A stretch of 64,000 bases of DNA, taken from contig NZ_JBCDNA010000002.1 in the NCBI RefSeq assembly GCF_038433205.1, forward strand, positions 868,001 to 932,000. The letters are read 5' to 3'. The position numbers were made by a program, and so were the translations under genes. This DNA comes from Lutimonas vermicola (lineage in GTDB: Bacteria; Bacteroidota; Bacteroidia; Flavobacteriales; Flavobacteriaceae). The notes under the pieces are model-generated. The model saw only the letters and a list, made by a program, of their open reading frames with translations, did not search any database and was not told the DNA's origin. How positions within the stretch are numbered: the first letter of the stretch is position 1; every line of letters starts with the position of its first letter. Below are positions 43,691 through 50,824 of this stretch, in pieces.

Positions 43691-43824
43691 GTAGCTAACG
43701 GTCTCGTGTATGAGCAGTAACGGATTTCAACCCACTAAACTGTCAGATAGCACCGACCTTTGATTTATAGTTTTACATCTCAAAATAGCACTGAACCCGC
43801 TATTGCTTATACACAATGTTGTGC
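43691..43824 (-). repeat. attC-like cassette junction
   Basis: Left GTAGCTAACGGTCTCGTGTA, TGAGCAGTAACGG; right CCGCTATTGCTTATACACAA, TGTTGTGC. GTGTATGAGCAGTAACGG pairs with CCGCTATTGCTTATACAC. Confidence 0.77.
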
Positions 43825-43845
43825 TTTCGTTTAAATTAATTGACA

Positions 43846-44925
43846 TTATTGGATTAATAAATATCCATTAGTTTTTGCTTGGTATTTCTTGATGCATTCT
43901 CCGTGAAATATTATTTCAAGAATTGAATTTTCTTGTAAACGTTTAGACACGGGATTAATAGTTAGTTCGCCAGGTTTTATTTGAATTTTATTTTTAAAAG
44001 TATTGTCATCATCTTTCCATTGAATACTTACTATATTGTTGGTAGAATTTAATATGGGAATATATGTAGCAGGTTCATCAAAATTGCTGATTGATTCTTT
44101 CGATTCATTGCAGGTTTTTTCAGAATAAGGTGTCACATTGTACTTACTAAAAAGCTCATTTATGTCTTCTGTATTAATTTTCTCCCTTACTCTTTTAATT
44201 TCAGCTAAAATTACAAGGCAAGCACTACGAACACCTATCATTTCTCTAAGAGAATAGCTGTAGCCATAAATATAGTTTGATAGGTAGTTTTTATAAATAG
44301 GATTTTTGAGATAAAATTCAACCTGTTCATTAATTGCTATGGAATCCACAACCTTGACATAACTACTGGAGTACCAGGGTTGGGTTTCTATTAAATAATT
44401 TTCATATTCTGTAACCTGTTTTCCGTAATCAAGTTGATTTTTATTATACCGACTTTCAAATTTTAGATAATTTTTTAAGTGAGGAATTAAAACCTTAAAA
44501 TTCTCTGGAAATTCTTCTTGCCTATAAACCAGAGATCTGATATCGTCTGAATTAATGTCTAATCTATTCATTTCTATTAAGCTTCTAAAATTTCGGTCTT
44601 CTAGAAGTTGTTTATGTGATATTTTATTTGATAGAATTTTTGAAGCCTTTAATTGAGTTTCTCGATACACCTCAATCTCATGATTCGCTTCTTCAATATT
44701 TTCTATGATTTCATTTTCAAACGCATCAATGAGTTTGTCAAAATTAGCATCTTGACTTCTTTTTTCATTCCAATTATTCAAACTCAATGCTATCAGAATA
44801 CCTATAACAACAAGTATAATCTCTCCAATAGCATATTTAAAATACCTGCCTGCCGGCAAGGCAGGCTTTCCAGTTTTACCTTCCGCGAGTAAGTTTTGTC
44901 TGATGTGTCTAAAGAACTTGATCAT
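43846..44925 (-). CDS. DUF6090 family membrane protein, long form with in-frame palindrome
   Basis: 359 aa from ATG 44925, about 110 residues longer than its paralogs. Anchor with the palindrome residues (KPALPAG) and helix IILVVIGILIALSLNNWNE. The C-terminal part is diverged (LVYRQEEFPENFKVLIPHLK) and carries an extra strand-rich domain after about residue 270 (YIPILNSTNNIVSIQWKDDD ... ILEIIFHGECIKKY). The extra domain was not recognised. Confidence 0.83.
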   Translation of the reverse strand: MIKFFRHIRQNLLAEGKTGKPALPAGRYFKYAIGEIILVVIGILIALSLNNWNEKRSQDANFDKLIDAFENEIIENIEEANHEIEVYRETQLKASKILSNKISHKQLLEDRNFRSLIEMNRLDINSDDIRSLVYRQEEFPENFKVLIPHLKNYLKFESRYNKNQLDYGKQVTEYENYLIETQPWYSSSYVKVVDSIAINEQVEFYLKNPIYKNYLSNYIYGYSYSLREMIGVRSACLVILAEIKRVREKINTEDINELFSKYNVTPYSEKTCNESKESISNFDEPATYIPILNSTNNIVSIQWKDDDNTFKNKIQIKPGELTINPVSKRLQENSILEIIFHGECIKKYQAKTNGYLLIQ

Positions 44926-45023
44926 ACCTTTTGTTTTTTCAGCCCACAAACCGCCTGGCTCCTCACTATCAAAGGTCTGCCAGACCTTTGCTTTCCGTTC
45001 GGCCCTCTAAAGAATTTTATCAT
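44922..45023 (-). CDS. 33-codon leader ORF overlapping the DUF6090 start
   Basis: Fourth minus-strand copy of the 102-nt leader ORF; stop and DUF6090 start overlap in ATGA. Confidence 0.45.
   Translation of the reverse strand: MIKFFRGPNGKQRSGRPLIVRSQAVCGLKKQKV
44926..45005 (-). repeat. 80-bp leader element with hairpin
   Basis: Copy of 24076-24155, with one CACA to CAAA change (plus strand) and an intact CAAAGGTCTG hairpin. Confidence 0.8.
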
Positions 45024-45047
45024 TGGTTAATGGTTGGTTATAATGAA

Positions 45048-45100
45048 GCACAACGGTAAAGTATATGAGCCGTTTTAATGGCTAATATACATTGTTGTGC
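45048..45100 (-). repeat. attC-like cassette junction (compact)
   Basis: 53 bp: GCACAACGGTAAAGTATATG ... AATATACATTGTTGTGC. GTATATGAGCC pairs with GGCTAATATAC leaving a bulged base, with GCACAAC/GTTGTGC as outer boxes. The clearest R-box/spacer/L-box example. Confidence 0.82.
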
Positions 45101-45113
45101 ATTCGTTTCATTT

Positions 45114-46124
45114 TTATTCTCCTTTCACTAACAGGAATTTCTGAATTTTATGCCCTGCGATGTCTCCAACAAAGATTGTTCCTTCATCATCAATCGCAAT
45201 GTCGTGATATCTTGTATTTGGGTTATTAAATTGCATGTCGAGATTCAAATCTAAATCAAAACGTAAAATTTTGGAGGTCTTTGCAATTGAGTCGTAATCA
45301 ATAGCTAAGAGATAATTGTTTTTGTGGTCAACAGCAACTGAATATAACTGGTGCGCTGATTTATTTTGCCATACGGCTAAAAACTTACCTTCTGAATTAA
45401 ATTTTTGAATCCTGTTATTTTCACGATCAGCAACATATACATTCATGTTTTTGTCTAAGTCTATACCATGAGGTGTGTTAAACTCCCCTTCCTTATCACC
45501 TTTGTTTAATTTGTAGTCTGGACCATTTTTACCCCACTCAAATAAATATGAATTGTCCTTATCATATTTAACAACCCTGCTGTTTCTGTAGCCATCGCTT
45601 ACATAAAACGAGCCTTCTGGGTTAACCGCAACATCTGTTGGTAAGGCAAAGTGGATGGAATCATAGCCAAGAATAGTTTCCTCACCAAGCATGTTAAGGA
45701 GCTCTCCGTCTGAGTTAAATTTTAAGACTTGTTGCAGACCAACATCTGTCACCCAAATATTATTGTCCCAGTCAATTTCCAACCCATGAGGCATTAAGAA
45801 TAAATCTGTCCCCCAAGATTTCAATATTTTGCCTGTTTCGTTGTCAATAGTTATAATGATGTTGTTTTTGATTTTTTCTTCTGGGGGTGGAAATGACCAA
45901 GGCCTTGTCCTGTTAAACACTACGATATTACCTTTCGAATTTATTGCGAGTCCGGTGGGCATACCTACAATATAATCTTCAGGTAAATTTGGCCAGTCCT
46001 TTACAAGTGCATAAGAATCATGAATTACGTTTTCTGTTACTATCCTCTTCTCTTTCGATTGCTTGCAACCGATGAGCAGAAGTATTGTACATAAGCACAA
46101 AAATCCTAATTTTTTATAGCTCAT
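45114..46124 (-). CDS. Lipoprotein with NHL-repeat six-bladed beta-propeller
   Basis: 336 aa. Lipobox LLLIGC (Cys about 20). Repeats with GLAINSKGNIVVFNR, GLEIDWDNNIWVTDVG, DVAVNPEGSFYVSDGYRNSR, GIDLDKNMNVYVADRENNR and DIAIDDEGTIFVGDIAGH are NHL blades, like peptidylamidoglycolate-lyase-type propellers. Probably a surface binding or lyase-like protein. Cassette between 45048-45100 and 46150-46280. Confidence 0.87.
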   Translation of the reverse strand: MSYKKLGFLCLCTILLLIGCKQSKEKRIVTENVIHDSYALVKDWPNLPEDYIVGMPTGLAINSKGNIVVFNRTRPWSFPPPEEKIKNNIIITIDNETGKILKSWGTDLFLMPHGLEIDWDNNIWVTDVGLQQVLKFNSDGELLNMLGEETILGYDSIHFALPTDVAVNPEGSFYVSDGYRNSRVVKYDKDNSYLFEWGKNGPDYKLNKGDKEGEFNTPHGIDLDKNMNVYVADRENNRIQKFNSEGKFLAVWQNKSAHQLYSVAVDHKNNYLLAIDYDSIAKTSKILRFDLDLNLDMQFNNPNTRYHDIAIDDEGTIFVGDIAGHKIQKFLLVKGE

Positions 46125-46149
46125 ATTAATTGGGTTTGGTTAAAATGAT

Positions 46150-46280
46150 GCTCAACGGTCTAGGCTATGAGTAGTTGCGTGTGTTAGCGCTTAATTTTGC
46201 AAGTACGCACCAAACTGGAAATCCGAAAGGATTTTCAGAAGTAGGCAAGAACAAGCAATTACTTATAGCCAATTTTGTGC
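46150..46280 (-). repeat. attC-like cassette junction (long subfamily)
   Basis: Left GCTCAACGGTCTAGGCTATG, AGTAGTTGCG; right GCAATTACTTATAGCC, AATTTTGTGC. Right outer box decayed (TTTTGTGC for GTTGTGC). Confidence 0.7.
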
Positions 46281-46309
46281 TTTCGTTTTCTAATATAATA
46301 TTTTATGTG

Positions 46310-47059
46310 TTATTCTAAATTAGCCAACTCTTTATCAATACTAATAATTAGGCTTTCTAAATCTTTTATTATGTCAAAGTAATCACCATATAAAAGGTAT
46401 TCTGCGTCTCTTTTCATGGTTCTAAGCAATGACTTATATAAAGTGTCTGTTTTAAGCTCATCATAGTTGTTTGGTTTCATAGTGCCTAGATTAAATTTAC
46501 CATCTTTATCAAAATTCCAGGGATCAACTTTATCAAATCTTTTCAATATTTCATCAAAATATATCTCTCTATTAATTTCGTTTTCCCATGTTTTAATAGA
46601 TGTGTATTCCTGACCATGAAAATTTAGAATTTCATTTCTTAGTGAATCGTTAGAAATAAGGTCCAAACCCTTCGATTTTAAAACATCGAATGAATTTTTG
46701 TTTATGATTGAGCGAGGCCAGCGTATAGTGCCGGCAAAATAAGAAGCTAATGAGTCATTATAAACATCCGAACTTTCCAACTGCTTCAGAATAACATCAG
46801 CTGAGCTACTAATACTGTTATAAAACCAAATATTTAACTCAAAATCTTTAATGTCTGACTGAAAATCTTTTTTAAGTCCTTTAAGGATATCGATTTCTTC
46901 ACTTCTTTTTTGGTTTTTTAAGTTGAGATTATTCAACCATAATGCAATCAAAATCCCAATAACAACAAGCACTATTTCCCCAATAGCATATTTGAGATAC
47001 TTTCCAGTTTTTCCTTCTGAAAGTAAGTTTTGTCTAATTTTTCTAAAGAATTTTATCAT
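46310..47059 (-). CDS. DUF6090 family membrane protein, uninterrupted start
   Basis: 249 aa. MIKFFRKIRQNLLSEGKTGK read straight from the ATG that elsewhere is the outer, leader start; no 80-bp element and no palindrome. Helix EIVLVVIGILIALWLNNLN; core VYNDSLASYF and FDVLKSKGLDLISNDSLRNE. This copy shows the ancestral order against which the inserted elements can be measured. Confidence 0.87.
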   Translation of the reverse strand: MIKFFRKIRQNLLSEGKTGKYLKYAIGEIVLVVIGILIALWLNNLNLKNQKRSEEIDILKGLKKDFQSDIKDFELNIWFYNSISSSADVILKQLESSDVYNDSLASYFAGTIRWPRSIINKNSFDVLKSKGLDLISNDSLRNEILNFHGQEYTSIKTWENEINREIYFDEILKRFDKVDPWNFDKDGKFNLGTMKPNNYDELKTDTLYKSLLRTMKRDAEYLLYGDYFDIIKDLESLIISIDKELANLE

Positions 47060-47083
47060 TGGTTAGCGGTTTGTCATAATGAA

Positions 47084-47150
47084 GCACAACGGTCTCGTAT
47101 AAGCGTAGTTGTGAGAGTACGAGCAATTAACGATTATACATTGTTAGCAA
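47084..47150 (-). repeat. attC-like cassette junction (compact)
   Basis: GCACAACGGTCTCGTATAAG, CGTAGTTGTGAG; right GAGCAATTAACGATTATACA then TTGTTAGCAA. GTATAAGCGTAGTTG pairs with CAATTAACGATTATAC. Confidence 0.8.
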
Positions 47151-47153
47151 AAG

Positions 47154-48104
47154 TTATTGTTTTCTCACTCCAAATTTATTGTTGACCAAATCAATTATGA
47201 TCACATTGTCTATGAAAAAGTCATTTCCTACTAGCCCGTCAATCCCAACCTGATTCAAGGTTTCTACAATTTTTTGCTCTTGGGTAAAAAGAATATTCTT
47301 ATTTGCACTTAACTTCATTTCCCCCAATTGGATAGGAGATTCAATTTTTGATTTTTCAAAAGTGGCTAATGTCCCCCAACTATTCAATTTCACTGTGTCC
47401 GTAGGAGTTGAATTACTTTTTACTTTATTAAAAAAAGCTTTATCAATTGTAGTGATCGCAGATATGGACACTCCCGTGTCATAAATGAAGTCATAGCTTT
47501 GTCCATCAGCTGCTAAAGAAATAAATATTTTACCGTATTTATATTCAAGTGGGGCTAAATGATATTCTGATTTGTCAAATTCGCTCTCCTCGTTAAGAAT
47601 GGCAAGAGTAGTGTTTGGAAAATCAATGAGAAGAATTTTGTTTTCAACCTCATTAGCTCCAATTGACCCAATTACCGAAAGAGAGTCGTAGCTTTTTTGG
47701 TCTCCATGATCTTCGTAGACGAATAATGTATCAACTGAAGAACTGTAGTTCCCAATTCTGGTATTTACTCTCAATATTTTGTAGTCATTTCTGGCAACGA
47801 TCTTTCTTTTTAAATGGGGGTGTTCTGTAAGAATTGTCTGAAGTGGGTTCTCATAAATTGCCGAGACATTTAATCCTAAATCAAACTGCATTTTATATTC
47901 TCTGTCAATTGAATCGATATAAACAGGTAAGAATAACGCTCCGTGCTCATACTTGATACCATCAAGTTCAAAGCTTTGCCATTCGAATTTAATTTCATTT
48001 TGCAGCAATTCATCAGTGTTCGCTCTTTCAGATTTTTGATTCCCTGAGTTGCAAGAGGACAGGGCTAGTGTAAGAATGAAGCAGATTTTTAGGAATGATT
48101 TCAT
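47154..48104 (-). CDS. Lipoprotein, retropepsin-like aspartic protease family
   Basis: 316 aa. Lipobox LALSSC (Cys 18). Motif 1 MQFDLGLNVSAIYENP (about 76-91) and motif 2 FIYDTGVSISAIT (about 207-219); LLIDFPNTT replaces the LIIDYPN of the paralogs. C-terminal GLVGNDFFIDNVIIIDLVNN is the family closing strand. Third aspartic-type paralog in the window, the only one that is a lipoprotein. Confidence 0.72.
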   Translation of the reverse strand: MKSFLKICFILTLALSSCNSGNQKSERANTDELLQNEIKFEWQSFELDGIKYEHGALFLPVYIDSIDREYKMQFDLGLNVSAIYENPLQTILTEHPHLKRKIVARNDYKILRVNTRIGNYSSSVDTLFVYEDHGDQKSYDSLSVIGSIGANEVENKILLIDFPNTTLAILNEESEFDKSEYHLAPLEYKYGKIFISLAADGQSYDFIYDTGVSISAITTIDKAFFNKVKSNSTPTDTVKLNSWGTLATFEKSKIESPIQLGEMKLSANKNILFTQEQKIVETLNQVGIDGLVGNDFFIDNVIIIDLVNNKFGVRKQ

Positions 48105-48143
48105 CTTCTATAAAGGTCTGTTTTTGAGATCGATTGTAATTTT

Positions 48144-48341
48144 TGCTAACGTTGAGTATAAGAAACGTAAGTGATTTCGAAGCTCCTACTTGTCAAGTTG
48201 CACTGAGCCAAATTTGAGTTTTGACACAAATGTACTGTTTTAAAACTAACCGTCAAATCGCAGATTTGGCGGAGCTGATTAAATGCTCCGAACTTCCGTA
48301 AACCACTGAACCACTTATGTTTTTTATACATTGTTATGTGC
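48144..48341 (-). repeat. attC-like cassette junction (longest)
   Basis: Left TGCTAACGTTGAGTATAAGA, AACGTAAGTG; right CCACTTATGTTTTTTATACA, TTGTTATGTGCC. GTATAAGAAACGTAAGTG pairs with CCACTTATGTTTTTTATAC. About 130 bp of middle sequence. Confidence 0.75.
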
Positions 48342-48346
48342 CTAAT

Positions 48347-49144
48347 TTATTCAGGTTTCATCTCTCTTTTTTCATATCCTGCTATTGATTCATTTGATGT
48401 TTTAAACTGAACATTATCATCAATAATCAGGTTGAATTTAATATCATAATATCTTTGGTCTATAAACATCTTTTTTTCTGGATTATCAATTGAATAGCTT
48501 TCACCTTTCATGCCAATTGGGTAGAATATTTCCTTATCAATGTAATATAATGTATTCGAAATGCTGCCTTCATTATTTTCAAGTTTAATTTTAAATCCAG
48601 GCATAGTCATTTTATTTTCCAATTGCACTTTAATTTGGTAGCAATCCTTGTTGTTAATAATCGTATCGTTTAATCTGTTAATTATGAATGAATCAGTATT
48701 ATTCAAGATAAATTTAAACTCATGTTGCATGCCATACAATGTATTATGTCCCCAAAAATGTTTCTTCTTAAAATCTGGATATTTAACTAAATCATAAATC
48801 ATTGCAGCACTATCCTGATTATTTTTACGAATCAGTCTATTGCCATTATATATATCTTCAAAAATCACATTTTTCTTATCGTCTGAATACATGTACCAGT
48901 GTCCTTTTACACCAACAATCGAATCCGTAGTCAGTCTTTTAAAATACATCTCTCGATATCGGAGAATTACATCATTTAAATTTTGAGGATTTGTTCTTGA
49001 CATATCTTGTTTAAAGTAAACTGTTTCAATTGTATCTATTGAGTTTACAGTTTTTTGTAAAATCTCTGAAGCAGTCTCTTTCTCATTGCAAGAGGTTATT
49101 ATTATCAAGGAGGTTAAAAAGCAAATAATTCCAAATATTTTCAT
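48347..49144 (-). CDS. Lipoprotein, possibly LolA/outer-membrane-sorting-like
   Basis: 265 aa. Lipobox IIITSC (Cys 19). N-terminal ASEILQKTVNSIDTIETVYF recalls the opening helix of LolA/TlpA-linked MucB-like carriers, followed by strand pairs with YYIDKEIFYPIGMKGES. The lipid anchor would be unusual for a LolA chaperone, so this is a fold guess. Single-gene cassette between 48144-48341 and 49188-49320. Confidence 0.5.
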   Translation of the reverse strand: MKIFGIICFLTSLIIITSCNEKETASEILQKTVNSIDTIETVYFKQDMSRTNPQNLNDVILRYREMYFKRLTTDSIVGVKGHWYMYSDDKKNVIFEDIYNGNRLIRKNNQDSAAMIYDLVKYPDFKKKHFWGHNTLYGMQHEFKFILNNTDSFIINRLNDTIINNKDCYQIKVQLENKMTMPGFKIKLENNEGSISNTLYYIDKEIFYPIGMKGESYSIDNPEKKMFIDQRYYDIKFNLIIDDNVQFKTSNESIAGYEKREMKPE

Positions 49145-49187
49145 TTTTCTATCAGTTTAGGTTTCTCGCAGGGCACTTTTTTATTTG

Positions 49188-49320
49188 GCACATAACGGTT
49201 TGGGTATGAGCAGTTGCGTGGTTTAGCGGTTAACTTTGCAAGTACACACCAAGTTGGAAATTCCTGAGGAATTTCCAAAGTAGGCGAGAACAAGCAATTA
49301 CTTATAGCCATTGTTGTGCT
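49188..49320 (-). repeat. attC-like cassette junction (long subfamily)
   Basis: Left GCACATAACGGTTTGGGTAT, GAGCAGTTGCG; right GCAATTACTTATAGCC, ATTGTTGTGC. Internal GGAAATTCC/GGAATTTCC repeat. Shares its middle with 36836, 38369 and 46150. Confidence 0.73.
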
Positions 49321-49332
49321 TTCGTTATTTTT

Positions 49333-50028
49333 TTATTCTTTATTTATGAGTTCTAAGGTTTTGACGCAATTATCATATGCATTTGATGTGGCTGTATATT
49401 GGGTATACAGATAATTTAGCAGCATCTGATTCTTAAAAAAATTGTCATTTAAAAGGAAATGGATTTCTTCACTAGTAATGGAATTAATATTATTGACATA
49501 CTTACTCAAATGGGCATATAGTATTTGCGATTTTTCTGTTCCTAGTTTAAGTTTGAGAATTAAGTCGTCATAACAGTTGTACAAGGTTACGATTTGTCGT
49601 TTTAGTTGAGGATTTGAAATAAGATTAAGACCATTGCTATTTTTTAATTCATCAAAAGTTGAAGAGTTTGGAACAAAGTCGGTTATAAGATCTATTTGAT
49701 TGTTTACATAAAAAATTAAGGAATCATTTGTCGTGTATTGCTCTTCTATTATTATTTCAAATTTTCTTTTTGATTTTACAGCTAGTTCAAAATCATTTTT
49801 AAGTTCACTAAGTCTTAACGAATCTGCTTTAAGATCTTGTTGAAGGTTAATTAAATAGCCTCTTTCTTTCTTTTTGTTTTTATAATCTTCATTCCAGGTA
49901 TTTATCTGTAAGGCAATTAAAATTCCTATTACCACAAGAATAATTTCTCCAATTGCGTAAAGCAAATATTTTCCAAGCCTACTTTTGGTCAGTGTTTTTT
50001 GTCTAAATTTTCTAAAAAATAATATCAT
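49333..50028 (-). CDS. DUF6090 family membrane protein, first cassette of array 4
   Basis: 231 aa. Anchor MILFFRKFRQKTLTKSRLGK, LLYAIGEIILVVIGILIALQ; C-terminal core TNDSLIFYVNNQIDL and FDELKNSNGLNLISNPQLKR. No leader element. Together with 25352-25555 it is one of two first-position DUF6090 cassettes and shares the LLYAIGEI variant with that one, suggesting a common source. Confidence 0.86.
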   Translation of the reverse strand: MILFFRKFRQKTLTKSRLGKYLLYAIGEIILVVIGILIALQINTWNEDYKNKKKERGYLINLQQDLKADSLRLSELKNDFELAVKSKRKFEIIIEEQYTTNDSLIFYVNNQIDLITDFVPNSSTFDELKNSNGLNLISNPQLKRQIVTLYNCYDDLILKLKLGTEKSQILYAHLSKYVNNINSITSEEIHFLLNDNFFKNQMLLNYLYTQYTATSNAYDNCVKTLELINKE

Positions 50029-50088
50029 TAGAGGTTTGGTTTCTCTAAAGATATAGTTTTTTGGTAATTATCTTGATAAAATAATGAA

Positions 50089-50124
50089 GCACAACTATAT
50101 ATAAAAACAATATAGTGTTTATCC
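50089..50124 (-). other. attI-like array head 4
   Basis: Minus-strand reading GATAAACACTATATTGTT, TTTATATATAGTTGTGC, then the cassette. Same plan as heads 1-3. The leader beyond it differs from the others except for a CTTTTTGTAAAAGG block and CACTTTGAT. Confidence 0.6.
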
Positions 50125-50321
50125 TGCTAAAATAGGGAGATAAAAACAATGATTAGGCGAAAATCAAAGTGCCTTTTACAAAAAGAGAGTATCTCAAACT
50201 GGTCAGGTATAATAAATGATGCCAAAAAAGATATACAGATTGCAAATAACCAGCTATAACCATAAGTTAAAGGTTTCATAAAGCTAGACTGTAGCTTTAA
50301 AATAATTGCTAAATTTGCAGC

Positions 50322-50753
50322 ATGATACACAATCGTATTCTACAATTACTCTCTGTGGCCATGGCCGTTTTGGTGTTATTTTCAACGCTGTCTATCAGCA
50401 TTGAAAAACACTACTGTGGTGAGCATCTTGTAGATGTGGCTATTTTTACAGAGGCAGAAAAATGTGGAATGGAAGCAGCTGACATGGGCCAGGAAACCTC
50501 TGGTGAAGACAGCTTGTTTATGAAAAATTCCTGCTGTAAGGATGTGGTTGATTTGGTAGAAGGTCAAGATGAGCTTAGTTTAGAAAAAACAAAGGAGCTC
50601 AACAGCCATCAGAAGGTATTTATCTTTTCTATTGCCTATACTTTTAGTGGCCTATTCGAGCTTGAACCACAGGATCACAGCCCTTTTGAATACTATTCTC
50701 CACCCAACGTAGTCGAAGACATCCAGGTCTTGAACGAAGTTTTCTTGATTTGA
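50322..50753 (+). CDS. HYC_CC_PP family exported protein
   Basis: 143 aa with N-terminal hydrophobic signal. The motif set HYCGEHLVDVAIF, SCCKDVVDLVEGQDEL and the C-terminal PPNV matches the HYC_CC_PP family that is found in Bacteroidota next to TonB receptors and HMA proteins. Cys/His content suggests metal binding, probably copper. First gene of a plus-strand operon; base composition is less AT-rich than the cassette arrays, so it looks like core genome. Confidence 0.8.
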   Translation: MIHNRILQLLSVAMAVLVLFSTLSISIEKHYCGEHLVDVAIFTEAEKCGMEAADMGQETSGEDSLFMKNSCCKDVVDLVEGQDELSLEKTKELNSHQKVFIFSIAYTFSGLFELEPQDHSPFEYYSPPNVVEDIQVLNEVFLI

Positions 50754-50824
50754 TTTGAACTCATTATCAGTACGATGCCCTAAAACCATTGGGTACATAC
50801 CATAATGATCAATCAAAAATATTC

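Noticed and set aside
941..50124. Palindromes as simple transcription terminators
   Set aside because: They lack a consistent T-run, have paired end boxes bordering each gene unit, long related middles and bulged asymmetric arms; termination may be a side effect.
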